This document shows, one piece after another, positions 47,098 through 55,213 of a stretch of 64,000 nucleotides of DNA. Source of the DNA: a virus; the IMG/VR virus record IMGVR_UViG_3300047459_000157, positions 1 to 64,000 of that record. One strand, written 5' to 3'. The stretch's first letter is position 1. Each line of letters begins with the position of its first letter. The position numbers were made by a program, and so were the translations under genes. The notes under the pieces are model-generated. The model did not search any database. It was not told the origin of the DNA and was given only the letters and a program-made list of their open reading frames with translations.

Positions 47098-47781
47098 ATG
47101 GCATACTCTCAAAAAAATAATCCATTTCAAAAGACAAGCTGCGGTCGTAGAAGAAACTACATGACTGTTGGTAATAGTAGTCCTGTCAAAAAAAACAAAA
47201 GCAAGTTATCTAAAGAGGTTATTCAAAACTATGAAGATATAAATATAAGTGAAGATGTTTTAAATGCTTTAGGTACTACACCTTCTGATACTGTAACAGT
47301 AAGATCTAGTAGACATAGAGGTATGGATCCTCGTGTAAATGCAGCTATGTCGTTATCTGGTAAAAACTCAGGTAAAACCCAAACTGGGTATTTGATGGGT
47401 GAGGAGTTAAGCACTAGAGGTGAGCAAGGTGGTAAAAAAGAAAAGATAGTATATGCAGGAGCTGACCGAACGTATACAAAAGATAACAAAGAAGAATTAG
47501 CTGGCTCTGTTGCACAGAAAAGAAAAAGAAAACCTGATGTAAGAAAAACTACTAAAGGTAAAGGTCGTAACTTCCGCACAACAAAAGAAGGCGCAGGTAT
47601 GACATCTAAAGGTGTAAAAGCTTATAGAGCTAAAAATCCTGGTAGTAAATTAAAAACAGCTGTAACAGGTAAAGTTAAAAAAGGTAGCAAGGCTGCTAAA
47701 AGAAGAAAATCATTCTGCGCTAGATCAAAAGGTTGGACTGGACCAAGAGGTAAAGCCGCTAGACGTAGATGGAAATGTTAA
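47098..47781 (+). CDS. Basic protein with DUF6321-like C-terminus
   Basis: A 227-residue protein with a variable N-terminal half and a highly basic C-terminal domain (GAGMTSKGVKAYRAKNPGSK, then LKTAVTGKVKKGSKAAKRRK and SFCARSKGWTGPRGKAARRR). This matches the motif I associate with DUF6321 proteins of marine phages. The function of the family is not known to me; nucleic-acid binding is likely from charge. Terminal Cys residues are present. Confidence 0.7.
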   Translation: MAYSQKNNPFQKTSCGRRRNYMTVGNSSPVKKNKSKLSKEVIQNYEDINISEDVLNALGTTPSDTVTVRSSRHRGMDPRVNAAMSLSGKNSGKTQTGYLMGEELSTRGEQGGKKEKIVYAGADRTYTKDNKEELAGSVAQKRKRKPDVRKTTKGKGRNFRTTKEGAGMTSKGVKAYRAKNPGSKLKTAVTGKVKKGSKAAKRRKSFCARSKGWTGPRGKAARRRWKC

Positions 47782-47784
47782 GAT

Positions 47785-48000
47785 ATGTGGAAATTATTTC
47801 AAGATAAAAACGAAATTAACGAGAAGAATATAATAGGATTTGCATCCTTTATAGTAATGGTATTATTTGCTGTAGCTGACTTGATGACAAGCTTGATAGC
47901 AGATAAAGATCTTATTATAAATGAAGTAGTTTATAACTCATTTGTATGGGTTACATTAGGCTGCTTCGGTATATCTGCTGTTGAAAAAATTAAGAAGTGA
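47785..48000 (+). CDS. Small membrane protein, holin-like
   Basis: A 71-residue protein with two hydrophobic segments (IIGFASFIVMVLFAVADLMT and YNSFVWVTLGCFGISAVEK), short charged ends and no signal peptide. Two-TM topology near the lysis genes suggests a second holin or antiholin. The start codon follows three bases after the upstream stop; its stop (GTGA) overlaps the next GTG start. Confidence 0.5.
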   Translation: MWKLFQDKNEINEKNIIGFASFIVMVLFAVADLMTSLIADKDLIINEVVYNSFVWVTLGCFGISAVEKIKK

Positions 48001-48119
48001 AATTCTTTGATTTAAATAATAATGGTAAATATGATTGGTGGGAATATATACTACCTATTATATTATTATTATGTGTTGAAGTTGTAGCTGAGGTTATAGC
48101 TAAATTTTTGATATCTTAG
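47997..48119 (+). CDS. 40-residue membrane microprotein with EF-hand-like loop
   Basis: A GTG start overlaps the upstream stop (GTGA). The product MKFFDLNNNGKYDWWEYILP has a canonical 12-residue EF-hand calcium loop (D5-L-N-N-N-G-K-Y-D-W-W-E16) directly before a hydrophobic helix (about residues 18-39). It is last in the rightward unit; its 3' end overlaps the GT29-like gene on the other strand by 20 bp. Calcium binding is inferred from the motif only. Confidence 0.55.
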   Translation: MKFFDLNNNGKYDWWEYILPIILLLCVEVVAEVIAKFLIS

Positions 48120-48888
48120 TCTTTTTAGGTATAGACGATATAATCTTTTCACCTTTCATCCAACCGTTGTATTTCACAACACCTTCCTCAAGATCACTTA
48201 ATATATACCAATGTAACAGCTTATTCTTTTCTAGCTGCTTAACATATTTCTGTTCCATTTTAGAATCGTGAGCTGGTCTTTTTAAAACATATACTGGTAA
48301 ATGCCAGCTATGAGGTTTGCAACCACTTTCAATTCCTTTTTTGTCTCTTGGTTTTATGTTAGTTTGTTTAGCAAAAAAATCAAAACCTATTAAGTGTATA
48401 TCTTTATACACTTTTATTTTTTCTATAAACCATATAAGACTTATAAAACCTGCACTAGGTCTATACTCACTAGTATCGATCATATCTTTATTAAACCTAT
48501 TCTTCATAAGATCTATAATCTCTTGATCTGAATACATAAACTCATAAGGCATGTTCTTAGGTAAATGTTCTTCTAACTTCCACTCTTTTAATATAAAATT
48601 ACCTCTACATCTATTAACTAAGATCTTAGTATTTTTATACTTACCTGTTTCAAAGTTTTTTCTATTCTTGTGCCATTCAGGAGCTCTAAACTGACCTGTT
48701 ATCCATATGTCACATTTACTACCTAACTGTTTTTGTTGTGTTTCGTTGGCTGATATAGCTCTACCAAACCTAACAACAATATCAAAGCCGTCAATAAACT
48801 CAGCAAGATTATGTTCCATCATCTCAACTGAGTTACCAACGAATAACACTGATTTATCTTTTACAAACTCTTGTATACTGTCCACCAT
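48100..48888 (-). CDS. GT29 (sialyltransferase-like) glycosyltransferase
   Basis: A 262-residue protein with the sialyl-type motifs of GT29: VLFVGNSVEMMEHNLAEFID and DIVVRFG (L-motif), RPSAGFISLIWFIEKIKVYK / DIHLIGFDFF (S-motif, about 144-174) and HDSKME (H-x4-E, VS-motif). GT29 enzymes use CMP-activated nonulosonic or ulosonic acids, which fits the CMP-Kdo genes upstream in the same operon. It overlaps the GT8-like gene by 28 bp. The acceptor, virion fibre or host surface sugar, is not known. Confidence 0.75.
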   Translation of the reverse strand: MVDSIQEFVKDKSVLFVGNSVEMMEHNLAEFIDGFDIVVRFGRAISANETQQKQLGSKCDIWITGQFRAPEWHKNRKNFETGKYKNTKILVNRCRGNFILKEWKLEEHLPKNMPYEFMYSDQEIIDLMKNRFNKDMIDTSEYRPSAGFISLIWFIEKIKVYKDIHLIGFDFFAKQTNIKPRDKKGIESGCKPHSWHLPVYVLKRPAHDSKMEQKYVKQLEKNKLLHWYILSDLEEGVVKYNGWMKGEKIISSIPKKTKISKI

Positions 48889-49502
48889 GCTAATGATTTT
48901 TCTGCTCCTTTAAATTTATCAAACCAAGGTCCACCGTTAGTATAATGTAATGCTTTAGCATTGTTACACTCGTAATGACCTACTAAACAATTATATTCTT
49001 TAGGTATATCACCTATGCTCTCTGCCCACCTTAATTCATGTAGCTCTGATGGTTTTGCTTTGTCTAAATATTCTTTTGTTAAATGTTTTAATTTAGAACA
49101 ATTAAAAATAACTAAGCTCGACCAGTTTTTTCTTGGATAAGACTTGTTTTCTATACCGTCCATTTTAGTTCCAGTGACACTATAGTACTCATGCTTTACT
49201 ACAGCTATATCGTTATCACCTAAGTAACTTACTAACTCCATAGGATCACATTGCCACAAAAAGTCGTTATCACAAAACATTGCTATACCGTCATATCCAC
49301 ATAGCAAAGGCACATAAAACCTGGTAAACGAAAACTCTGTTGATTCACCAGCTACATCTTCTCTACCGTATACATCTGTATGTTTTAATTTAGCTTTGTC
49401 TAAGTAGTATATCTTTAACTGTTTATTAAAGTCTAACATAGATTTTCTACAAACTTGAGTTGCTTGTGGAAACTTACTATCGTGCCCTATAAATATTCTC
49501 AT
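48861..49502 (-). CDS. GT8-like glycosyltransferase
   Basis: A 213-residue GT-A-type enzyme: N-terminal RIFIGHDSKFPQATQVCRKS (nucleotide-sugar loop), CDNDFLWQCDP containing the DxD metal motif, and a C-terminal LHYTNGGPWFDKFKG (HxxxGxxW of the GT8 class). It would transfer a sugar from UDP- or similar donors. Stop and start overlap both neighbours, so it belongs to the same coupled operon as kdsA and the GT29-like gene. Confidence 0.7.
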   Translation of the reverse strand: MRIFIGHDSKFPQATQVCRKSMLDFNKQLKIYYLDKAKLKHTDVYGREDVAGESTEFSFTRFYVPLLCGYDGIAMFCDNDFLWQCDPMELVSYLGDNDIAVVKHEYYSVTGTKMDGIENKSYPRKNWSSLVIFNCSKLKHLTKEYLDKAKPSELHELRWAESIGDIPKEYNCLVGHYECNNAKALHYTNGGPWFDKFKGAEKSLAWWTVYKSL

Positions 49503-50278
49503 AATTGTTTTAGTATTTCTTCAAATTTATCTAAACGTACCATATTAGATCCGTCACTCCAAGCAGCACTAGGATTTTCGTGTACTTCAAAAAAGTAGCC
49601 ATCAACGTTTAATGCTTTAGCAACTTTAGCTATAGGTAAAGTATATTTAGGTTGACCAGCTGTTGTATTACCTGAGTTAGGTCTTTGTGTAGAGTGAGTG
49701 CAATCCATTATAACTGGTACACCTAGATCTTTCATATCAACTATTTGTCTAGGATCTACAACAAGATCACCCATACCAAACATACTACCTCTTTCAGTTA
49801 ACATAACTTTATTGTTACCTGTACTCTTAACTTTATCAATAGCGTGTATCATACTACGACCATCTACAAATTGTCCTTTCTTAATATTAATAGTTTTAAA
49901 AGTATTACCTGCGGCAACTAATAAATCAGTTTGCCTACATAGATAAGCTGGTATTTGTATAATGTCTACAACATTGGCTAACTCTTCTGCTTGCCAAGGT
50001 TCATGTATGTCAGTTGTAATTTTACAACCTTGTAACTCTTTTAATTCAGCAAATATATCTATAGCTTTATCTATACCAATACCTCGTTTAGAGTTTACAG
50101 ATGTTCTGTTTGCTTTATCAAAAGATCCTTTAAAATAATAATCAAATCCATACTTTTCTGCTAGTTGACTACACTTGTCAGCTATCTCATGTGCTTGTAT
50201 TCTACCTTCGATACTACAGCTTCCAGCTATTAATATCGGCTTCTGTGTTGATTTCAATTCCATTATATTTAGTTTCAA
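49499..50278 (-). CDS. kdsA: 3-deoxy-D-manno-octulosonate 8-phosphate synthase
   Basis: Makes Kdo-8-P from phosphoenolpyruvate and arabinose-5-P. Strong match to KdsA: IAGSCSIEG (Cys21), FKGSFDKANRTSVNSKRGIG, TTDIHEPWQAEEL, DIIQIPAYLCRQTDLL, LTERGSMFGMGDLVVD, DCTHSTQRPN and FFEVHENPSAAWSDGS. The Cys, His, Glu and Asp needed for metal binding are all present, so this is the metal-dependent class. An alternative start five codons in is also possible. The 5' part overlaps kdsB by 65 bp. Confidence 0.92.
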   Translation of the reverse strand: MKLNIMELKSTQKPILIAGSCSIEGRIQAHEIADKCSQLAEKYGFDYYFKGSFDKANRTSVNSKRGIGIDKAIDIFAELKELQGCKITTDIHEPWQAEELANVVDIIQIPAYLCRQTDLLVAAGNTFKTINIKKGQFVDGRSMIHAIDKVKSTGNNKVMLTERGSMFGMGDLVVDPRQIVDMKDLGVPVIMDCTHSTQRPNSGNTTAGQPKYTLPIAKVAKALNVDGYFFEVHENPSAAWSDGSNMVRLDKFEEILKQL

Positions 50279-50870
50279 TTACTTCTATATCGTAGTTTGC
50301 TAGTATTCTATTTTGCTCTAAGCTCTCTTGTTTATATTTATCTTCCATAGTTCTATATGTTTTCAATAAATAAGGGTGATAACCATATATACCTAAATGC
50401 CTATCACCATAACCTATATCGGATCTCGTAAACCACATTGCTTTACCTGATTGATGTATAACTTTAACATCGTCAGCTTTAGCACCTTTAGTATAAGCTG
50501 TTAAACACAGTGGAGGTTCTGATGTACCTAATATTCTTTTCTTAATAGGTTTCATAGTCTCGTGGTTTATATCTATCATGTCTCCTTGTATGTTTAGTAT
50601 ATAATCATAACTACCTACTAAATCTAACACAGCACGTTTAGATAACCTATGTGTACCATTTTCAGCTGGGCCTGTTTGTATACACCATTTAATTGGTATA
50701 TGCTTTGCAATACGTTTACTATCTGTTGCAACAAACGTATCAAAACCCATCATACGTACTTTGTCAAACACAATACGTATCAGAGGTTCATCTTCAAACT
50801 TCATCAACATCTTGTGTTTGATTCTAGTACTATTAAGTCTTGCTGGTATTACTACAGCTATGTTTCTCAT
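50214..50870 (-). CDS. kdsB: CMP-Kdo synthetase
   Basis: Couples Kdo to CMP using CTP. The 218-residue sequence follows KdsB: NIAVVIPARLNSTRIKHKML (CTP-binding loop), FVATDSKRIAKHI, NILNIQGDMIDINHE, LGIYGYHPYLLKTYRTM, SLEQNRILANYDIEVIET and C-terminal GIEINTEADINSWKL. It is somewhat shorter than E. coli KdsB (248). The last 18 or so codons also encode the start of KdsA in a different frame. In the same operon as the two glycosyltransferases. Confidence 0.9.
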   Translation of the reverse strand: MRNIAVVIPARLNSTRIKHKMLMKFEDEPLIRIVFDKVRMMGFDTFVATDSKRIAKHIPIKWCIQTGPAENGTHRLSKRAVLDLVGSYDYILNIQGDMIDINHETMKPIKKRILGTSEPPLCLTAYTKGAKADDVKVIHQSGKAMWFTRSDIGYGDRHLGIYGYHPYLLKTYRTMEDKYKQESLEQNRILANYDIEVIETKYNGIEINTEADINSWKL

Positions 50871-51211
50871 ATCTTCTTACCTGCAGTTCTTCTGATTATA
50901 TCATCGTGATTAAACTCAGCCCAATATAATTCAAAAGCTACACCATCTTCAATACCTTCAAACTGATGTATCTTACCAGGTTTAACCATAGTAAAATCAC
51001 CTGCTTCAAGTATTGTTTCATCTAACAAGCCTTGATCTTCTTGCCAAACTCTGACAAGCATTTTGCCGGACTCAACAAAAAATCCGTTCCATTTAAATCT
51101 ATGCTCGTGTTCAGAGCATTTAAATCCTTTATTAAATTCTATTCGGTGAAACTCTAATACTCCATTTTTATGGACCATTTCTGTTTTACCCCATATTTTT
51201 CCTGCTTTCAT
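50867..51211 (-). CDS. Cupin-domain protein
   Basis: A 114-residue single-cupin protein with HEHRFKWNGFFVESGKMLV (His-x-His ... Glu metal motif) and GDFTMVKPGKIHQFEGIEDG (second motif His). Small cupins are often sugar epimerases/isomerases or dioxygenases; a sugar-nucleotide role is suggested by kdsB next door. Overlaps kdsB and the hydroxylase gene by four bases each. Confidence 0.75.
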   Translation of the reverse strand: MKAGKIWGKTEMVHKNGVLEFHRIEFNKGFKCSEHEHRFKWNGFFVESGKMLVRVWQEDQGLLDETILEAGDFTMVKPGKIHQFEGIEDGVAFELYWAEFNHDDIIRRTAGKKI

Positions 51212-51987
51212 ATTTTTTTATTAAAGTAAGGTTTAGACCATCTAGCTTTGTTCATAAGTCTTACAGGTCTTTTCTTTTTTTGTTTAGGCATATCTGGTAA
51301 CCAGTTATACCATTTATTTCTATTGTTTTCACTTAACGAACTTATATTAAACTTATCTAACGCTTGATCTTTTTTATTAGCAAAATGAATACTAATAAGC
51401 ATCCTAGCACCAGGTGCATCTACCTTATGCCACATACCTATTGGTATGTAAAGTAAATCACCTGCTTCCAGAGTTATCTCTTCTAGTATTTCTTTGTTAT
51501 CAAAGTCTTTATATAAAGTCCATTTAACTCTACCCTCAGTGTGAAACAAAAAGTTTTCTGTACCATCTTTATGAGGTGGAAAACTCTTTGATCCTGCTTT
51601 CGGTGAAGCATATATGTTACATTGGCCATGAGAAAAATATCTTTCTAACTCAAAGCATATATCAACTAAAGGTTTATTCTCGTAGTCTGCAAAAGGTATA
51701 ACAAAAGATTTACCTTTTTTCCACAAGTTATGTACCTCTTGTTTACTTAACATAGGTTGTTTTAGTTTCTTGTGTTTATCTAAACACCATCTAGTATCTT
51801 CATCATCATAGTCTAGTATCTGTAAACTTCTAATGTGAGGGTACTTGTTTAAGTAAGTATCTAGTAATTTAAAATTAAATAAATTTTTAAATTTATTTCT
51901 TCTAATAACAAGATGTTTCTTTTTCCAATACTCTTTAAAAAAAGTACCTACATCTATTGGATCTAGTATTTCATTTATTGTTACCAT
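51208..51987 (-). CDS. JmjC/Cupin_4-type 2-oxoglutarate hydroxylase
   Basis: A 259-residue oxygenase like YcfD/ROXA. The N-terminal FFKEYWKKKHLVIRRN matches the family; the Fe(II) site is PPHKDGTENFLFHTEGRVKW (His139, Asp141) and LLYIPIGMWHKVDAPGARML (His187). Family members hydroxylate protein arginine or histidine residues. The phage substrate is unknown; Arg-rich fibres are a speculative target. The C-terminus is basic. It overlaps the cupin and the small CGCE-type gene. Confidence 0.8.
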   Translation of the reverse strand: MVTINEILDPIDVGTFFKEYWKKKHLVIRRNKFKNLFNFKLLDTYLNKYPHIRSLQILDYDDEDTRWCLDKHKKLKQPMLSKQEVHNLWKKGKSFVIPFADYENKPLVDICFELERYFSHGQCNIYASPKAGSKSFPPHKDGTENFLFHTEGRVKWTLYKDFDNKEILEEITLEAGDLLYIPIGMWHKVDAPGARMLISIHFANKKDQALDKFNISSLSENNRNKWYNWLPDMPKQKKKRPVRLMNKARWSKPYFNKKI

Positions 51988-52129
51988 AGGGAAACCATTT
52001 ATTTAATAATTCTTTTCTTCTTTCACAACCACAAGGTATATTATACTTTCTTGATAAAGTCATTATCAACCAGTGTATACCTGTAGCTTTAGTAAACCTT
52101 TCAAATGTATCGCCAAAACCTTTATCCAT
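51971..52129 (-). CDS. Small conserved-type protein with CGCERRKE motif (52 aa)
   Basis: Not detected by long-ORF criteria. ATG overlaps the ribonucleotide reductase stop (ATGGATAA) and the 3' end overlaps the hydroxylase start by 17 bp. The product MDKGFGDTFERFTKATGIHW ... IPCGCERRKELLNKWFP resembles small phage proteins carrying a GxGCxxRKxxLN motif. The Cys pair may bind a metal. Function unknown. Coupling on both sides supports it being a real gene. Confidence 0.6.
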   Translation of the reverse strand: MDKGFGDTFERFTKATGIHWLIMTLSRKYNIPCGCERRKELLNKWFPYGNNK

Positions 52130-53843
52130 CACAACTTAAACAGTTAGGGTCCATAGCTTGAGAAGCAATATCACCTCTCAATACAGATTCAGTTCTCATA
52201 TAGTATAAAGTTTTTATACCTTTTTTCCATGCTTCTAAATGTACTTTATTAATCCATTTAGGATCAGCTTGAGATGGAAAAGCTAGATTTAAACTAACAG
52301 CTTGATCTATATATTGCTGTCTGATACCAGCTTGATTAACCAACTCTAGTTGGTTTATCTCTTTAAAAGTTTTGTAAACTTCTTTTATAGGTACGTTGTG
52401 TTCTCCTAAAGTAACGTTCTCTAATTGTTTGATACCTTGAATAGAACCTCCGTCTCGTAGTATTTGATCCCATATTTTTTCAGTGTTTAATTTATGCTTT
52501 TCTAATTCTTTAACTAAAGTTGGATTTTTGCGGATGAAAGTTCCTTTTGCACTTTGGTCTGTAAAGACGTTCGCCGCCCAAGGTTCGATACCCGGTGAAA
52601 TATTACCAGCAAGCTTGCTGTTGCTAACAGTAGGAGCAATAGCACGTAAATGAGTATTGCGGAAACCAGTTCCAACACACCATAAAGGCTCTCCAAACTC
52701 CTCTGCAAGAGCATAACTAGCTCTTTCACTTTCAATTTTAATTTGTGAAAATATTCTTCTTGTTTCATATTGTGCTAATAATCCTTCAAAAGGAAATCCT
52801 TTTTGCTGTAGATATGTATGCCAACCTAAAACACCTAATCCAAGTGCTCTACCTTTTTCTGCAGATCTAACAGCGTTTTCAAATCCTCTTCTGTTTTTTG
52901 CTTTTTGTATAAATTCCTCTAATACACCGTCTAAAAACCATATGCTATCATATATTAAATTAGAGTCTTTCCATTCATGGTATTTAGCTAGGTTCAAACT
53001 AGATAAACAACAAACAAAGCTATGGTTTTCATCCGTGTGTAATACTATCTCTGAACAAATATTTGTCATAAATACTTTCAGAGCATTATCCTTGTATGCA
53101 GAAGGGTTGTTCTTATTTACATTACCCTTGTACATTATATAAGGCTCACCAGTTGCTTTACGTTTCTGTAGTAATTTACTCCATTTACGTCTTGCAACTT
53201 TATCACCGTCTCTAAGTTTACGCATAAACTTATCTCCGATTATAGTACATTGATGTAGGTTTAATGATTGTCTATTAACATCACCCTTAGGTTCTCTTAT
53301 CTCTAACCAGTCTTCCCAATCTTTGTGATCTATATTTAAATTTACTGATGCAGCTCCTCTACGTACAGCTCCTTGATTTGTAGCTAGTATTGTAGAATCA
53401 TAAACTTTACAAAAAGGTACAACACCATCGGATGTACCGTTCATTGTAATGTTTGCACCAGAAGGTCTGATCATGTTTAAGCCAACACCAACTCCACCAC
53501 CGTGTTTAGCTAATAGCATCATCTCTAGGTTTTTTTGTCCTATGTCTAATATACTATCTGCAACATCAATACCGAAGCATGATATTGGTAAACCTCTTTC
53601 AGTACCAGTATTTGATAACACTGGAGAGGCTAGACATAACCAACCTTTCCATATGTAATCAAAAAATATTTTAGCCATTTCTGGCTTGTTTAAACGTCTT
53701 GCTACAGTTGTAGCTACACGTTCATAAGCTTCTCTCGGTGTTTCTCCATTATACAGATAACCACCAGCTATAGTTTTTTTATAAACTTCAGCGTCTGCCC
53801 ACTCTGGGTAATCAACGCCTTTTTTCCATCTATTACTCCACAT
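52122..53843 (-). CDS. nrdA: Ribonucleotide reductase class I, alpha subunit
   Basis: Reduces ribonucleotides to deoxyribonucleotides. The 573-residue protein lacks the N-terminal ATP cone. Visible elements: ASPVLSNTGTERGLPISCFG (substrate-binding and Cys225-type cysteine), HGGGVGVGLNMIRPSGA, NICSEIVLHTDENHSFVCCLSSLNL (active-site Asn-Cys-Glu and second disulfide Cys) and C-terminal CLSCDG, the CxxC used in re-reduction. The short size and absence of the cone mean no dATP inhibition is expected at this site. Operon with the beta subunit and a small membrane protein. Confidence 0.95.
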   Translation of the reverse strand: MWSNRWKKGVDYPEWADAEVYKKTIAGGYLYNGETPREAYERVATTVARRLNKPEMAKIFFDYIWKGWLCLASPVLSNTGTERGLPISCFGIDVADSILDIGQKNLEMMLLAKHGGGVGVGLNMIRPSGANITMNGTSDGVVPFCKVYDSTILATNQGAVRRGAASVNLNIDHKDWEDWLEIREPKGDVNRQSLNLHQCTIIGDKFMRKLRDGDKVARRKWSKLLQKRKATGEPYIMYKGNVNKNNPSAYKDNALKVFMTNICSEIVLHTDENHSFVCCLSSLNLAKYHEWKDSNLIYDSIWFLDGVLEEFIQKAKNRRGFENAVRSAEKGRALGLGVLGWHTYLQQKGFPFEGLLAQYETRRIFSQIKIESERASYALAEEFGEPLWCVGTGFRNTHLRAIAPTVSNSKLAGNISPGIEPWAANVFTDQSAKGTFIRKNPTLVKELEKHKLNTEKIWDQILRDGGSIQGIKQLENVTLGEHNVPIKEVYKTFKEINQLELVNQAGIRQQYIDQAVSLNLAFPSQADPKWINKVHLEAWKKGIKTLYYMRTESVLRGDIASQAMDPNCLSCDG

Positions 53844-54100
53844 TATATATTTCTAATTAAATGATTTATCCATGCAACTAGCCCGTTAATATTTAACGCG
53901 ACTAAGTTCCATTGTTTTCTCGCTGTAACTTGACATAACACACAGCAAAAGCCAGCTATGTATAAAGCAGGTTCCACAGTCCATTGTGCTGCCACTAAAA
54001 ACCCAGCACCCATGTAACCTATTCTACTAGCTAACTTTTCCCAAGCTGTCTGTCTTTTGTTTTTTACTAAGTATTTTAATACTTTATATTTCCAACCCAT
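53843..54100 (-). CDS. Small membrane protein between nrdA and nrdB
   Basis: An 85-residue protein with a basic N-terminus (KYKVLKYLVKNKRQTAWEK), hydrophobic segments (GYMGAGFLVAAQW and PALYIAGFCCVLCQV) and a polar C-terminus (QWNLVALNINGLVAWINHLI). It overlaps nrdB's stop (TAATG) and the nrdA start by one base. Function unknown; the conserved position in the reductase operon hints at a related role. Confidence 0.6.
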   Translation of the reverse strand: MGWKYKVLKYLVKNKRQTAWEKLASRIGYMGAGFLVAAQWTVEPALYIAGFCCVLCQVTARKQWNLVALNINGLVAWINHLIRNI

Positions 54101-55068
54101 TACCAGATGTCTTCGAAGTCTTCGCCTTCATTTGCTTTGCTGTAATCGGTCGGCCTAATAGCAAAAAAGTCAGTATGGGTATGACCACCAGTAAGATGAT
54201 AAAACCAATCCAAGTTTTTCGCTGCTTCTTTATCGTACTTAAATTCTTTTGAGAGCTTTTTGTAACCAAGCTCAACAAGTTTTTCATTTAGTCTCTTTTT
54301 TATAAACTGTTTAAGATCGTAAGATTTCAACCCTTCAATATCCCCTGCCTCAAACATCTTATCTATGTATTTCATTTCAGCATCATGCATTACATGTGCT
54401 GCTTCTACTATGTGTGGTTGGCAAGTCTTTGCAAGAAAGTCTTTTTCTTCACACATATGTCTAAATAATTGACAACCCATTTTACTATGTAATGATTCGT
54501 CTCTTACAGACCATTTCATTTGTTGTCCAACTCCTTTAAGTAAATTACGTAGCTGAAAGCTATAAAGTACTGCAAAAGCAGAGTATAAAGAAACTCCTTC
54601 TGCGAAAGCACTAAAAATAGCCAATGATCTACCAATTTCAACAGGGTCGGTGCCACTATATGAAACGAGATTATCAAAACGCTCAGCCGTAGCTGGCTCA
54701 TGTAAAAACGCTTCAAAGTCTTCAAGTCCAAGTGTTTCATTTAAATAACTATATGCTACAGCATGTATTGTCTCTTGACTTCCGAACATCATGGCCATCT
54801 GCTGTATTTCGTGTTTAGGAAACCATGATACTACTTTCTGTGTCCAGTAATCACTTACTGCACATTCAGTCTGAGCAAAGCCTAGTAAGATATTTCCTAC
54901 TAGGTTTTTCTCTGCGTCTGTTAACTTCTCGTTCCAGTCTTTTACATCACCCGACATAGGGATCTCTGTATGTAACCAAAATGCTTGAGCTTGTTTCAAC
55001 CAACCCTCAGTATAATACTCAGGGTACTCAAAAGGTTTATATGCTACTCTATTATCAAATAATCCCAT
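54100..55068 (-). CDS. nrdB: Ribonucleotide reductase class I, beta subunit
   Basis: Holds the dimetal cofactor that starts the radical reaction in NrdA. The 322-residue sequence has ligands E68 (QTECAVSDYW), E99 and H102 (QETIHAVAY), EGVSLYS and DESLHSKM, with Tyr106 at the usual radical-Tyr position. Glu rather than Asp at the first ligand together with a Tyr resembles the dimanganese class Id enzyme of Flavobacterium johnsoniae (E67/Y104). Ends EDFEDIW, the expected subunit-binding tail. The subclass is inference. Confidence 0.9.
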   Translation of the reverse strand: MGLFDNRVAYKPFEYPEYYTEGWLKQAQAFWLHTEIPMSGDVKDWNEKLTDAEKNLVGNILLGFAQTECAVSDYWTQKVVSWFPKHEIQQMAMMFGSQETIHAVAYSYLNETLGLEDFEAFLHEPATAERFDNLVSYSGTDPVEIGRSLAIFSAFAEGVSLYSAFAVLYSFQLRNLLKGVGQQMKWSVRDESLHSKMGCQLFRHMCEEKDFLAKTCQPHIVEAAHVMHDAEMKYIDKMFEAGDIEGLKSYDLKQFIKKRLNEKLVELGYKKLSKEFKYDKEAAKNLDWFYHLTGGHTHTDFFAIRPTDYSKANEGEDFEDIW

Positions 55069-55071
55069 ATC

Positions 55072-55212
55072 TTAATATTGTAAAGTTAAACAGACATCGA
55101 ATATAAATACGTAAAACACGTGATCTATCTTGTTGTTTTCTGCGTCTGGATAATTTCTATACCCAAACAATAGGCCTTCAAAAAGACCAAAACTTAATTC
55201 CCATTTTTTCAT
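55072..55212 (-). CDS. Small hypothetical protein (46 aa)
   Basis: Begins MKKWELSFGLFEGLLFGYRN and continues with a hydrophobic C-terminal helix (VFYVFIFDVCLTLQY). An upstream GTG would extend it by 28 residues, but the ATG start shares TAATATG with the upstream gene's stop and is preferred. It resembles small phage proteins of unknown function and is in the nrd operon. Confidence 0.5.
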   Translation of the reverse strand: MKKWELSFGLFEGLLFGYRNYPDAENNKIDHVFYVFIFDVCLTLQY

Positions 55213-55213
55213 A

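Noticed and set aside
52575-52600. GGTTCGATACCC resembling a tRNA T-arm
   Set aside because: Lies within nrdA and no acceptor or anticodon arm can be folded around it.
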